This document shows, piece after piece, positions 1 to 11,923 of a stretch of DNA of 64,000 nucleotides. Position numbers and translations under genes: made by a program. Source of the DNA: Ligula intestinalis. Taxonomy: Eukaryota > Platyhelminthes > Cestoda > Diphyllobothriidea > Diphyllobothriidae. The stretch lies in the NCBI GenBank assembly GCA_036362985.1, contig JAYGXS010000003.1, positions 46,277,436 to 46,341,435 on the forward strand. The letters are read 5' to 3'. Within the stretch, counting starts at the first letter, position 1. Every line of letters starts with the position of its first letter. The notes beneath the pieces are model-generated. The model searched no databases. It saw nothing but the letters and a program-made list of their open reading frames with translations, and was not told where the DNA came from.

Positions 1-920
1 TCTCCTTCCCGTGCACACTTGGCTTGAAACAGAAAACGACCAATAAACAATCGACTACATACCTATCCATCTGGGTCTCAAAGGTAGCATAGCTCCTCAC
101 CATGTGGGCTACCAGCAAAATGTTGACTGTTCATTACTTAATATGTGCAGGCTTCTGACTGGCTCCTTTCATCAGCAGTTCGGTTTCCTGTCACCATGCG
201 CTTGACAATTCAGTTTCCTGATTATGTAACCAAAAGCGGTTTTTGGGATAGCCATACTGTCCTTTAAGCTTACACTCCAGTCGTTTTTTCCACCCGTAAA
301 GCGAACTTTACACATTTTTCGGCATTTAAGTGAAACGAATATCAGTAGGAAGGGCTTAAAAGTTCTGCTGGTTGCGGATTTATTACGCACTCATACGACT
401 ACTGCTGTGCTCCACACGACCATTCTCCTATTGCGACGAATCCCGTAATACATTGGGATGTGGTGACTTTTGCCATTGGGCAGACCTAAACGAAATTCAT
501 ACCCCTATAATTGCATTTATACTATGGACTGTACATTAAAAGTGTCATCATGGGTCACGTCATTAAACCTTACATGCATACACACAGATAGATTTCCGCG
601 TTCGATAGTTAATTATAACACAGGAGGCTACGAGTGAGCCTAGTAGCCGATCTGGGAGAGCATGTCAGTCAGTACGAATATTTCAGATCAAAGGCATGTG
701 GATCATTAATTAAAGCGTTCGACTACTAATCAACGTGTCGCACTTTTGGGGCTTGGTTTGAGACAATTTGGCGTTAAATGGGGCTGCCTGCTACTGTCAA
801 TAAGGTAGCAATGGCTATTCAGCTTGCTTCGTCTGCGTCAGTAATGTTCTTAAATATAAATCCACATGTACAATATGGCGAGTGCTGTATGCAACATGCC
901 TAAGTTGGTAAAAGATTGAT
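1..920. other. Intergenic, nothing recognised
   Basis: I see no convincing coding region, RNA gene or repeat here. The only open frames are short and carry no motif. The stretch ends where a dispersed repeat begins. Confidence 0.5.
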
Positions 921-1024
921 CATTACTCGCATACCGGTGTGAACGCATTTACGAAAACTTAAAAATAATAAGGACCAGTATTAGGCATATAAAGCATTTA
1001 AAAGAACTATAAGAAGTACTTATT
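921..1024 (+). repeat. Dispersed repeat R1, copy 1
   Basis: About 100 bp match 6852-6962 in the same orientation, including shared blocks around CATTAC, GTGTGAA, GGCATTAGGC-like and TTAAAA-AACTATA. The copy directly abuts the 3' side of the minus-strand reverse transcriptase relic at 1030-2240, so it could be the 3' untranslated end of that element. That link is an inference. Confidence 0.55.
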
Positions 1025-1029
1025 GTTTG

Positions 1030-2240
1030 TTAAGAAAAATGACATTTTCCCGATAATGCGCAAGTACCGTGGCCATAAAAATAGCTATAAATAAGAATAA
1101 TTATTTTAAATCTTTTCATAAGCTGAAAACAGAACGTAACCAAGGTTAGTAGGTTCACAACGTTGTTGTTAGGATAAGTGCTGGCCCATTCTATTTTCTT
1201 TCGTTCACTATCGCACAGAAGGCTGAATAGGGGTGAGCAGTACTCGAGAGTGAGTCGCACCTAAATATTATAAATGCTAGTTCTAACCTTGATGTTCTAA
1301 AAATTTCCGAAAATACATCCTGTAGTTTTGCGTGCTTTTAAGGCAGTCAGGGCACAGTGCTCTGACAGACTGAGACAATTAGAATAGGACATGCCCAGAT
1401 CCTTAATATTTCCTGGCATGTGTAGTTCGTGACAGTCTATGTTTAATTTAAGCTGATGGTCGTCGCCAACAACCATAACGAAGCATTTATACCAAGAAAA
1501 GGAGAGGCGCCATGTACAGCACCACTGGGCAAAGGCTTAAAGATCCCATTTTATGAGCTCGAGGACGATGTTGCGATCTGCCAGTTCATATTGATAGGCG
1601 ACTTTTAAAGGTCTACCATAGTGAAAACAATCAGGAATATAGTTAAAAATAGGCAAAATAAGAGCGGTCCAAGCACATACCCTGAATAACTCCACTCCTC
1701 ATACGTGTGGGGTTGGAGATGACCTTTGAACTTCCAACTCGTTGTGTATGAGCATCCAAATAGGAAGATATTAAATTCAGAAGCTTGTTATCTTTACCGA
1801 AAGAGTTAAGCTTCAGAAGGAGCTGATTATGGTCAACACGATCAAAGGCCTTAGTGAAATCTAAATGGACTGTATAAAGGGCAAAACCACTGCCTCTAGA
1901 TTGTAGCACATAATCGAAGATAGAGAGCTGGCCGGTAATAATAATAAGGTTTATTCGTAAAGCACATCTTCGGCGCCGTCAAAAATCCCAGAAGACAGGA
2001 AAAAACTAACCCAAGCCAAGTGTCAGAGGATATTTTTTCAAGCAACCCATGCTGCGCTTTAGTAAGTAGGTTGTTCCCTGTCAAGTGACGCATCATCGTT
2101 CCTTTGATCAAGATCTTCGATGCTGTGGAAAGTGTATTTATTGACCTTGAGTCGTCAAAAGACGTCGATCGGCCGTGCGTGGGAAAAGATAGTATGTGGG
2201 ATTCGTTCCATAGCATAGGAAAGGTTTCGCTTCTAAAACA
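1030..2240 (-). pseudogene. Decayed CR1/Jockey-like reverse transcriptase
   Basis: Reading right to left, several frames together give the block order of a non-LTR retrotransposon reverse transcriptase. First comes an N-terminal region containing NNLLTKAQHG (about 2070-2050). Then follow LDFTKAFDRVDHNQLLLKL (about 1860-1800), a GVIQG block where active enzymes have GVPQGSVLGP (about 1690), a region with WCCTWRLSF (about 1530), a KDLGMSYS thumb-like block (about 1400) and LEYCSPLFS (about 1250). Stops and frame changes separate the blocks, and the usual YADD catalytic motif is not recognisable. An extra segment with a (TTA)n tail interrupts it near 1936-2005. It is clearly dead. The family assignment rests on motif order alone. 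Confidence 0.75.
1936..2005 (-). mobile_element. Possible insertion with AATAAA and (TTA)n tail
   Basis: On the minus strand this ends in AATAAACC followed by four TTA units (1936-1947). It lies between two reverse transcriptase blocks that are normally closer together and does not continue their protein reading. A short 3' fragment of another retroelement inserted into the relic would explain both the tail and the break. The upstream boundary is not visible. Confidence 0.35.
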
Positions 2241-2379
2241 AGATTAATTGGCTACAGCCTTTAGAAGACTGAATAGGATGGCATATGGTCCTGGAATATG
2301 AGATTGACGAAGAGACGAATGGCTACAGTCACATCCCAGGGGTACAACTTATGGTTTCGAGGACGGCACTCGTGCAAAG

Positions 2380-2751
2380 CATCTGCGAGGTCATCCTTTT
2401 AAACTACAGAGGAAATCGGCCCGTATCGACGTTCGACGAAACGCCTTCTCTCAGAGGGTCATTGGAGCGTGGAACGGACTCCCGGAAGATGTGGTCCTCT
2501 CAGATACTGTTGACATTTTTAAACACAAACTTAAGTCTCATTTGCTGAGAAACTGTGTCAGATATAATGAACAAAGTGTCAGTAGCAGCACCTTGCAACT
2601 GGCTCACACTTACCGCTGATGTTAAGCCTACATTTGTATATTTGTATTATGTACTATTGTTACGGTGGACCTATTATGCGATTTTGGTTATGAATAGGGA
2701 GCTCAAGGGCGAAAGCCTTCTTCCCTTAATAAAGTGACCTAAAGTGACTTA
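2380..2751 (+). mobile_element. CR1-like element, 3' fragment (copy A)
   Basis: From CATCTGCGAGGTC onward this closely matches, in opposite orientation, the 3' end of the larger element at 57370-59745, covering the C-terminal coding end and the whole 3' untranslated region. The C-terminal reading (R-x-DVRR-x-FSQRVIGAWNGLPEDVV type) is typical of CR1-like ORF2 ends. It finishes in two short direct repeats of the form TAAAGTGAC(C/T)T. The rest of the element is missing, as expected after 5' truncation during insertion. Confidence 0.8.
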
Positions 2752-4253
2752 AACCCGGATAGTCAGAATTGCAGCGAGCGATTGTTCACTAAACGTTCTG
2801 GATAGGAACGCATTGAAGCTATTGACCGTCAACTTAGCGTCAACTTTGTGGTTTCCTAAGGCATCTTGAAGTATGGGGCCCTGCGCTTTTTACTGCGCCT
2901 TTACTGTGCGCGAAAAGAGTATTGCAACACCTCGAAGCCAGCAGCATTCCTCTATGGCCGTAAATCGTGTATAATCCAGTGGCAGAAATGTAAATGGTTG
3001 CTCCGCCATGGCCATTGTTACGATGATTCCGAATGCAAGCATAGCCTAGAATAGAGAGTTCGGAGTCAGCTATCCAAGGCAATGCCTACGTCCCTGTTAC
3101 CATAACAATTTCTGGGTGGTTTGTGAAAACCAGATCTTAGAGCAGAGGTATTTTATTAAGCAGAAATCTGGTATTTAAAACGAACGGTTTAATGGGGCAC
3201 GTCTTTGGTTCATGCGACGGATCAGCTAAGCCACAATTGCCTGTAGTGTCTTCTTACGCCGATCGCGCACTGAGTGAGACTATGCTGAAGTTATCCCTGA
3301 GATTCATGTTACGCTTACCAGTATTTATAAGACAGGAAAACTAGGTGGTGGATTCGAGTGAATTTGCCGTTGATCCAGATGGACCTAGGCTTAAGTCGGG
3401 AAGAGGTTCGACCTCAGAGACAACTTTTGCCCTGTTTGACGCAAACCTGCAGTCCTTTTCTAATTTAAAAGAGACCTGAGGTTCCATTGGAGTTTTATCC
3501 ATGCATATGAAAAGTTTATTTTCCTTTAAATATTGAGCTGAGTGCTGAAAGAATATACTATTAACTTCTACTGCTGAATAAGGTTTGACGGGGATCGGCG
3601 GGTATATGAGGTATACGCAGAACCGCCCCAGCTTTTTGTAGCCCTCGCAAACTTGGGATGACTTCCAACTTGCAAGGATTTAAAATAACAGTTTCCTAGA
3701 CTTCAGCATGCAAATGAAGATATTGGCGCTAACGTGAACAACGTGAATGCTGGAAAACGTTCAGTTTGTTGTTTAGAAAAATTATTAAATGGATTTGTGC
3801 ATTATAACGAAAGAAAACAAGCAACCGTCCACTCTGGATGAACCGTAAACCTGAGTTAACCATACTTTAAGTTAAGTGAAAGTAGAAAATATGAGTTAAA
3901 CGCCATTAATATCTGTTACCGTTTTACACCAAGTCGGACGATCGCCGCTGTCTTATGTCCCACGGTGAAGATAGTCAACAGACATCATTGTCTGGGCGGT
4001 CAAACTGACATTACAAATTTCGCGTGGGTACATTCACTTTTTTCCAGATATGTCAGAATTAAGAGGTGCTTTTGAACCTGTAGAAAAATATAAAATTTTT
4101 CCACGAATTTTTTTAGGTTCAATAGTATTCTGAAAGGAGATCAGCTGGTATATTCCCTTCTCGGTTGAGATATATACCCGGATAGGTTAGGTATAATGCT
4201 TTGGGATAGATAAAATTTTTGAACTCATTTATAAAGGTTAAAAAAATATATAG
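2752..4253. other. Intergenic, nothing recognised
   Basis: Only short unrelated open frames occur on both strands around 2840-3080. I see no motif, RNA gene or repeat partner elsewhere in the window. Confidence 0.45.
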
Positions 4254-4508
4254 TGGCAATATCCATGGTATTTATTTTGCAACTGGCTGCGTTGGTTATG
4301 GTTCCGAAAAGCCGTTGTTCACTATCGTCATGCCAAACAGTGGCACTGTCAAAATTGAAATCTGAGGAAATTGTGGAAGTGGGGCAACGCGGCAAAGTTC
4401 ATTTCACTCTTATCAGTTTCAGTATCCAAAGCTGCTAAGTTTTTACGACCCGAAATTAAACTTTCAATCGAAAAACTGCAGTGCATCACTTTTGTCATTC
4501 TTATCATC
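4254..4508 (+). CDS. Possible exon with one in-frame stop
   Basis: An AG at 4252-4253 and a consensus GTAAGT donor at 4509 bound 255 bp. With one base used for the previous codon, the frame is open apart from a TGA at 4363-4365, and it leaves two bases at the end. This is the phase pattern of the exon chain downstream. The second half reads with FQYPKLLSFYDPKLNFQ. An alternative acceptor at 4421-4422 (TTTCAG) would remove the stop and give an 86 bp exon. Either reading could be chance. I do not recognise the peptide. Confidence 0.25.
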
Positions 4509-4870
4509 GTAAGTGTAGCATACGTAGTAAAGGGAAATGAAAATTGGAATGGTATTTTGCATCATTATGATCTCCTTTTGCTCAAGTTCAATATTTCCTT
4601 TATGGTTAAGTTGTTTTCAAAATCTTCCCTATCTTAACAGGTGTCAGTCAATACATATAATTCAGGTCACCCATGCCCCAGTTTACTTTCTAGTTTAGGG
4701 AAGAGAGTTGGCGTGTGATTAACCTGAATCCAATCCCCTTACCTTTGCTTTTGCTTATTTTAATTTCTTGTCATTGTTTCTAAGTAATTAATTCCAAAAA
4801 ACGCTTACTAGTTAATACGTTTTGACAGTGAACTTAACAATCACACATTTTGTTTTATTACGCTCAATAG

Positions 4871-5063
4871 GTAACTTTTGGTCATAAGCGTATCAAGCGA
4901 CCTTTTGAAATTTTACCACTGGACAATGACATTGGTCGCGAACAGTCAACCCATGGGATTTTCCGATTTGAACAAAGGATTTCAAAAAAACCTGACTGAG
5001 CTGTCTCTTATGGCCGATGAGGCGGAAAAAGCGGCGGTATTCAACACTAACCTTCTCACATGG
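4871..5063 (+). CDS. Candidate coiled-coil exon a
   Basis: This is the first of three closely spaced candidate exons. The frame ending at 5063 reads DLNKGFQKNLTELSLMADEA and continues in phase across a 39 bp GT-AG gap into the exon at 5103. The start is unsettled. The obvious acceptor at 4869-4870 puts a TAA in this frame at 4872. A second frame (FGHKRIKRPFEILPLDNDIG) is open from 4871 to a TGA at about 4998 and would join the first if the A7 run near 4987 were one base shorter. The exon may start at a later AG, carry a homopolymer error or be decayed. No family is recognised. Confidence 0.4.
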
Positions 5064-5102
5064 GTTTGCATTTTGAAAACATAATAGTGAATTAAATTTA
5101 AG

Positions 5103-5246
5103 GAAGTACAAACGCAAAACACTGACGCAGCATTCCGACGGGCTCAGCTTATATCACGCAAGCAGAACGAGGCAAATGCGTATAGATACGTTGTTGACAG
5201 ATTACAATTACGGGAAAATGCCTTTCCGGAATACGATAAAAGAGAG
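5103..5246 (+). CDS. Candidate coiled-coil exon b
   Basis: A 144 bp exon lies between an AAG acceptor (5100-5102) and a GT at 5247. In phase 0 it reads as 48 charged, helix-prone residues including AFRRAQLISRKQNEANAYRY and ends in DKRE. It joins in phase to both neighbours across introns of 39 and 63 bp. A second frame is also open through the exon, but only phase 0 continues into the next one. The sequence looks like amphipathic helix. I cannot name the protein. Confidence 0.45.
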
Positions 5247-5309
5247 GTATTATTTTTTAAATACAATATATGACATACGTTCAAGAAAAATCAGTATATT
5301 ACAAAAAAG

Positions 5310-5471
5310 GTGAAGGAACTGACTGAAGCTAGAGAATCCATGGACAAAGCTTTTACATTTGTGACCCTTCGTGAAATTCTATTGGAAATAAACGCCTTAG
5401 ATGAGTCATTCGAAATCGTCGCAAGGACGCAATCAGATATTGAGAAGGATGCAGTTGTTTTCCTAAGAAAT
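5310..5471 (+). CDS. Candidate coiled-coil exon c
   Basis: A 162 bp exon with an AAG acceptor and a consensus donor, AAT|GTAAGT, at 5472. Only one phase is open (phase 0; the other two hit TGA at once). It reads as 54 residues, including KELTEARESMDKAFTF and ARTQSDIEKDAVVFLRN, with heptad-like spacing of hydrophobic residues. With exons a and b it forms a run of in-phase short exons separated by very short introns, a style known in flatworms. The function is unknown. Possible continuations are weak: 5649 (LLSQMLRELNRT then stop) and 6051. Confidence 0.5.
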
Positions 5472-6050
5472 GTAAGTCAGAATACTTTTATTATTCAGTT
5501 GTTCTGTAAATACATAATGCATGGACACAAAGGCGCAAATTCTATCATACTTATTATAATTTTAACCTATGCATTCCCGATTTGAATTAAAATAAGAACA
5601 ACAAGTAAGGTCACTGCATTCCCATTGATGTCCCTGCGACTTCTTTAGCTACTGAGTCAGATGCTTAGGGAATTAAATAGAACAAATTGTTAGTCTTGTT
5701 GTTTTCTGGAGCACTTTACGAAAATATCCGAAATTTCGGTCGAATTATGTAAAGCATGACTTTATACACAAAATAAGCTCAAATTTATGAAAAATCAGTG
5801 GTCAGTCTGAAGTCCTTGTAAACGCATCTGCCAGACATTAAACTAATTATTAAAACACATTAAAATTAAAACATACTAGGCATTATAAATAAATTTTGTG
5901 ACCAAGAAAATGGAGTTTCATGGACTCCATATTAAATCCGTAGATCAAAAAGGACCACGCAAACTGTATGAAAAAATCATGCCTCTTAAAAAAATAATTG
6001 CTCATAAAGAAACACATAGTTTGCTTTAGATTTGCTTAACGCTTACTTAG

Positions 6051-6109
6051 GAATTTGCTCTACGAAAGCAAAAAAAGAGTTATATCAGATCGACAATTTA
6101 AAAACTAGA
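6051..6109 (+). CDS. Possible further coiled-coil exon, off by one base
   Basis: TTAG acceptor and GTAAGA donor bound 59 bp. Continuing in phase 0 from exon c, the reading reaches a stop. If the A7 run at about 6069 had one more base, it would read EFALRKQKKELYQIDNLKTR and stay in phase. Other frames are also partly open, so this is weak. Confidence 0.2.
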
Positions 6110-6851
6110 GTAAGAGATGACAGGAGAAAAGTATAACATAACATGAAAATTATGAAACATTAACAAATAAAACAAACTAGTTTTTGGTGATTGGTATTCT
6201 GTGAATGAAAAGGCTGTTAATCGGATCGAGATAAGTGTAACCATGCAGTGTATTGTCGACCACTAATTGAAATTATTGAGGACAATATCTAGCCTTTCGT
6301 GTATTGAGCATTATTTTCTGGGCATGTCCGAATTCTTTTTGATTGATGCTAAAGACGTACCCATTGGATGGAGATAAAAACTTTTAACATGAATGGAAAT
6401 GCTTTGCAGTTGGCTGGCAATGAAGCTGAACAAGACCTAAAAATATATTATAGTCGCCAGCAAGTTTCAAGTCATACCTACCGTGAGAGGTGAGGCGGAG
6501 CAATATTTTGCAACATAAAGATAAGCAGTTGGGATCAGTGGATACCTTTATAACCGTAGAAATAATTTAACATTGCTAGTTACTGTAACCGTTTTTGACC
6601 GTCAGATTTTTCACCCAGACAACCGGTTGTCCACAAATCTTGAAAGTTGTTGTATACTCGGCGGTGTTGAGATACGTTCCTCTAACAGAAGACCAACTGA
6701 GTCGAATTTGGAGGCATTCCTCAAATAAGGTCCTTAGGCTGAACGTAAAAATTTATTCAGCACGAAAATATGTTATCAATATACTCCTGCAATAGCAATG
6801 TACACTGTCACCGTTGACCACGTAATTTTCCTTAATTTGTTTTATTTTATT
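6110..6851. other. Intergenic or intronic, little seen
   Basis: An open frame of 66 codons near 6595-6795 follows an AG and contains LRYVPLTEDQLSRIW, but it has no good donor in a consistent phase and no recognised family. Nothing else stands out. Confidence 0.35.
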
Positions 6852-6962
6852 CATTACCCTATTACCAGTGTGAATGTATTTAGGAAAACATAGAAATAAT
6901 AATGAACGGCATTAGGCCTATTAAGCACTTAAAATAACTATAGGAATTACGAAGTGCTCGTA
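6852..6962 (+). repeat. Dispersed repeat R1, copy 2
   Basis: Same orientation as 921-1024, with clear block similarity from CATTAC through AACTATAGGAA. Weaker similarity may continue to about 7030. No reverse transcriptase reading was found beside this copy. Confidence 0.55.
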
Positions 6963-9900
6963 AAGGAATCAAAAATTTTTTCGATACTGCCATGGTTCTA
7001 GAGTCGTGAAAAGAGCTCTAAATTAGAAAAATCAATTTGGATATTGTGTTAAGTTGAAAAATTGAAGCAATCACTATTTTCTACTGAAAAAAGTTATCTT
7101 TAATCAAAATATTCTGTAAAGTCTGTTCTTACCAGTTACGTATTTATTGAATGTCATCGAAAAAAGTGTGTCATTAAATTGCTTGTTTTTACTACCTTCA
7201 CTGATCAATTCATAATTTGCGCATTTGTTCGACATTTACACCAAAGCCTTTAAAATAAGGTACATATCAAGAGTATTTACCGAAAGAAAGTGTTTTTGGA
7301 TTTACGTTCTTAGAATGCTGACCGTGTTGCTTCTTTGTAGAAATGCCCCGAAACAGCAAACCACATTGTCAAGAGTAAATCATGTCAGCAGTATAACTCT
7401 ACAACTAATATTCCTGAGATTAATAAAAAGACTTTCCATAGAAGGTTACCTCTTAGAAATTGCTTTGATTAGATATTCGGCTGACAAACTTCTGTGTATA
7501 TTGAATTTCTCCAGCGTAATGTCACAATGAAATTTGAGAATTTTGAGAATTTATTTAAGTTTTTTAAAGTTAAACGATTTAATTCGACTGAAAAAAGAAC
7601 TTTCTTTTCTCTTTACAATGGTTTACCTTCCGCATGAGTAGATTAATTCCACTTTCAGATTTATAGTGTCATATTAAAAAAACTGGCCATATACATTGCC
7701 ATTTTTTGAAGCACTTATTATTCTTTCATCTGTTCTATTTCTTAATAAAGTAAAAGAGGATTGTAAAGTATGCAAAAAACTATTTCTTCTTCATAACTTA
7801 CATTTTATAAAGCATTGTTTGTGTTAAATCTACGAAAATATGCTATACATTTGGTTTTTATTGAAGGACCTTTGATGTTCATTTTTGCATTCAAGCAAAA
7901 ACTCTTCTGTTCATGCATTTTTTACAAAGAAACTTCCTCAGATAGCTAAACATAATTTCTTAAACACATATGTTCAATGTTACTGCAAAAAAATTTGGTT
8001 CCTTTAAGTTGGCTTCACTTCAATCTGAACAATTTTGTATAAACTTTTCCAGTTCTGGAAAAAATATCTTCTGTACCTATTTTATTTATTTTGGAGTTCC
8101 TTCTTAGTATTATCAACTTTAACGTGCGGTGTGGGTCACTCTTTCGTAATATCATCGAAAATTTCTTCTATATGAGCCTATTCCCCATTTCCCCAAGACT
8201 AATGGTTATTTCTTTTAATAAACTTAACTAAAATGATTATTTAACTAAGTATAAGGCTTTTGCAGTGTTCAATAAACTGAAGGAATCAAAAAAGATTTTT
8301 CAAATATATGCCAAAGTGTCCAGGCAAATTTCATAATAAGCGTTGCATGGTCTTCGGCGGCTATTGTACTGATGACTATAGCATATCTTAATCCCTTTTC
8401 TTAATGCCTACAAATAAAACATCGGCAGACATTGGCTTTGAATAGTCTTGATGGGTATATACGTGTACGTTTTGTGCTTGACGAATAACATAACTGACCG
8501 GCTTGCTTGTGAACCATTTATGCACCCCTTTATGGCAAAATATCATTCAGAGTGTGACTGAGCTTACTTTTAAAAATACAATAATTGCTCAAGCAGCCAT
8601 GCATTAGTTAGTCTTCTAAGGGGTGTTCGCTGTTCCCACATAATTGGAATGCGTAAATGTGTGTTAAAAAGACACCGTGTGCCAAAAGTCTGTGCACATT
8701 AAAGAAACGCATACTCTAATTTAATGACCTTTCAAACTTGGACTCGAGACACATTATGATATTTAAACACTCAAAATTAGCGCATCGTGAAACGCTTAAA
8801 ACAAAATTGTAACATTTGTAAGCTCAACGTTAAACGACTGGTTAAACTGCGCTTCTGTTCTCTGCGGCTCTCGTATCTGTCGAAAGAAACCAAATGCACA
8901 AGAAAGCAAGCAAATGCCCCCGTTTGCAAAACAAAACTTCCTTGGTGGGATCAATGAAATCTGTCCGACACCTTCCTTTTTATTATTTCATGCATGCGTT
9001 AGTTATGTTCATTTGACAGAGAAGGGACATTAAACATAATGTTAGGCATTAGAATAGTGTCATAAGATCGAATTTTCATAGGTCAAATAAGTAGAACGCC
9101 GCGCCCAGTGACATGATTTCGCAATTTATATTGATGCGAACGCATCAATAACAAACAGCAAAATGCATACGGCGAGAGCGTGTATAAAGCCAGAATGCAA
9201 CTAAAGTAGATCCAAAAATATATGAAAACGAAATGTACATAAACATTTCAGACGTCATTAAAGTGTTTTAAATATGCAATGTGTGATGAAAGAGATCACA
9301 AGTTCAAATTTCGTCGTGGCATCAAGTTCAGCGGCCACACTGGGGTTAGGTATCAATAGCCGATGACGCCTAACAAAGCAGAAAAGACCTTTCTAGTGTC
9401 CTTTGTCTTTGCTGGTAATTTTCTTCTGTCAATATCAAGTCTTTACAGTCCACTTCCTAAAGGGCCATACGTAGAAACCGTTGTTCTTAATATTATATTA
9501 TGAAAGGTATGTCTGTAGCATGTCAAAATCACAATCTCTCCAACGTATAATGTGCGGGTTTTGCAACTGTAGGTACTAAAATTTTATATCCTTTTGCTCG
9601 CGATGGCAAGCAGTATACAATTTCAGGATAGAACAGAACTCTTACTCAATATGACAAGGCAGACAGTAATTTAAGATGAGGTCTGTAGTTAATGTGAGTT
9701 CAGTAGTTTTTATCCGGAAATTATTGGTTTCAGTCAAAGCCGTTTGTACGTTTTGTTGAAAATTAGGAAACTTAGGTCTATATTATGGTTGATAGTATTT
9801 TTTAGTATTTCTTGCACGTTGTAACCTCACAGCTATGTTCCAGAATGTGTTGGTAGACATTCTGTTTGAAACATTTTTAGGAAAATTTCACCGAAAAAAG

Positions 9901-9983
9901 GAAAATATTCCTTCAATATATTTGACATCCCAGGAATTTTCACACACCAAATATCACGTACAATTTACGTAATATGTTTTCAG
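6963..9983. other. AT-rich stretch without recognised genes
   Basis: Three kilobases of AT-rich sequence with only short open frames (the longest is 101 codons at 7225-7530, with no motif). I found no repeat partner within the window and no RNA gene. Confidence 0.45.
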
Positions 9984-10157
9984 TTTGACTTGTCGTCAAC
10001 CTTAAATAAATTAAACAAGATAAAGAATCCTTTGGAGGAGAATCCTAGAGATACAGCCTAAGATATCAATGGAAAGCTACAACTTAGTTAAGATAATTTT
10101 GCACTTGAAGTGCAAATAAGAAATTTCCATCAAAAAATTATCAACAAGAAGAGATAA
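9984..10157 (+). pseudogene. Interrupted coiled-coil-like open frame
   Basis: After a TTTTCAG acceptor, one frame runs 57 codons to a TAA at 10155 with two further TAA interruptions inside it. The stretches between them read STLNKLNKIKNPLEENPRD, then DINGKLQLS, then FALEVQIRNFHQKIINKK. The charged, leucine-spaced character resembles the exons at 4871-5471. It could be a decayed exon of the same gene or a chance reading. No donor supports it. Confidence 0.2.
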
Positions 10158-10619
10158 TCTCACCATTTCAGAAGTTAGAAGTAAGAGAAATTAGGGTACA
10201 CTGACTGGCTGCTATAGGTTGTCCTACGATTTGAAAGGACGTAGATACTATAAAAAATATTTTGGAAAACACGGATAGGCTTTAAGAAAATGACAGAGTG
10301 GTGGATGTACTGAAGTGCTGCAATGCATTTAAAACTTTAAATTATATTTGCAAGGAAAAAGGACATTTAACTTAATATTACTGCAAACTACAATACCATT
10401 TCTGCGTAAAATAATATTAACTTAAAAAAACAATCCAAGAAGATAGGTTATTGCACAATTTGTGCACTGTTAACATAAGCAAATGATTCAAGTAGAAGTT
10501 ATTTTGAAAACTCGGATAAAACAGGAAATTCTGTAGAAATTGCGTATATAAATAGGGACGATACACGAAAAGTTACCTTCATGACAATTTTCCTTACCAT
10601 TCCTTTATAAGTTTACAAG

Positions 10620-10706
10620 AGCCAAGGGAGTCGACACGGATTGGCTTGCACCTCTGGAAGAATATGAAAAGAAAAGTAATTCTTCTGAGACCACGGAAAT
10701 TATTGC
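10620..10706 (+). CDS. Long-gene exon 1 (87 bp)
   Basis: A pyrimidine-rich tract and TTTACAAG acceptor precede it, and a consensus GTAAGT follows at 10707. The chosen phase reads GVDTDWLAPLEEYEKK followed by a Ser/Thr-rich end (SNSSETTEII). A second phase is also open. The last two bases (GC) combine with the first base of the exon at 21855 to give Ala. About 11 kb of repeat-filled intron would follow. Confidence 0.5.
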
Positions 10707-11580
10707 GTAAGTTTTTGAAATCTATGCATGCACCGAAGGCATATTTGATCGATTCTATTCCGGTACGCTTATTTCTGTAAACTCGATTTCTTTTACTTGT
10801 TGTTAGATAAATGTTGATTTTTGGCCTACTGAAACTTTGGTTTACGGATTGAGATAAGGACTTCCAAAGTAATGGTTTCCAAACAGAATTTTATTAAAAA
10901 ATGATTATTTAATTGAATCAGGTTTACGCTGCAGATTATATGCTTTTTGAGTTTTTGTATGCCCTGATGCCCCCTAGGTCTGTCATGAAATAATTTATGC
11001 AATGAAACATCGCCACCTTTTACTAACTAAATGTCCAGTTTTGCACAAACAACACATAAAATACGAAGCAGATTCAAAATCATATTTAAGGGAAAAGCCT
11101 TGTGCCCTAAAATTAAACAGGGGATTCAATAACGGTCCAAAACAATGAAAACCAGGTTAGAGACAAATGGTGTTCACTGTAGTTTTGAAGTTCATTTTCA
11201 GTTTACCCATTACTTGGTCCACACGCTGCAAGCATTTTCGGGGGATATGGACAACCTGACTGAGCATGCTTCTAGATAGAAATATTTAAATACAGGCTTT
11301 AATTAAAAAGTAGTCTTCTTTCTTGCATTCTAGAAAATTATTTTACTTTTGATCAGCACGCACAGGGTCAGATATATCTTGGTTTCAGTGCCAATTGTAT
11401 TAGTGGGATCAAGCCACTTTTGATAGTTTTGAGGTTATAAGCAAAATTTATCAAGGACGTCGAATAGGAGGTGCTTTTGCAATGTACATAAATTATGGAG
11501 TTTTGCTGTAAAAAGGTGGCCTCTAATTTTCTTAAGCGATTTAACTTTTACCATCCGTGTCCCTTAATAATATAAAAACA
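10707..11580. other. Intron-like stretch, one weak exon candidate
   Basis: A 45 bp open segment after TTTCAG (about 11392-11436) has the right phase but a poor donor (GTTATA) and a hydrophobic reading. Otherwise nothing is seen. Confidence 0.3.
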
Positions 11581-11760
11581 ATTTTAATTCGACCCACTTG
11601 TAAAAAACTTGGTGACCTCGGCGGGATTCGAACCCAAGACAGCAAAGTGAGAAGAAACCATGCGTTTAATCAGACTTGTGTCAAATTACCTGCTTATTCT
11701 GCCGCAGCATATGGAATCAACCAATTCTGATACATTGAAACGACTGCCGAAGCAGGATTG
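11581..11760 (-). mobile_element. tRNA-derived SINE, copy a
   Basis: On the minus strand it holds a perfect pol III B box, GGTTCGAATCC (about 11623-11634), and a T-arm-like stem. Downstream is the tail CCAAGTTTTTTACAAGTGGG. It shares two blocks with copy b at 31141-31335: the tail, and an upstream block around TCAGAATTGGTTGATTCCATA. It shares the tail with copy c at 31541. The A box is poor here. Three related copies with a B box and a common tail indicate a SINE family rather than a working tRNA gene. Confidence 0.65.
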
Positions 11761-11923
11761 CATAAGCAAGCAATATAGCGCCGACTACCAAGCCCAAACC
11801 GGCCACACGAATTATTAAAATCTGCAGTCCCACCTACTAAAAACTGACTCTCCCAACTTCGTAACTCGATCTAAAATTATAAAAACTTCGCAATCAGGCG
11901 TTGTCTTACTTAAAAGGTATATA

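Noticed and set aside
5103..5246. Alternative phase-2 reading of coiled-coil exon b
   Set aside because: It is open and would match the long-gene phase, but the next exon (5310) has a stop in that phase, so phase 0 is preferred.
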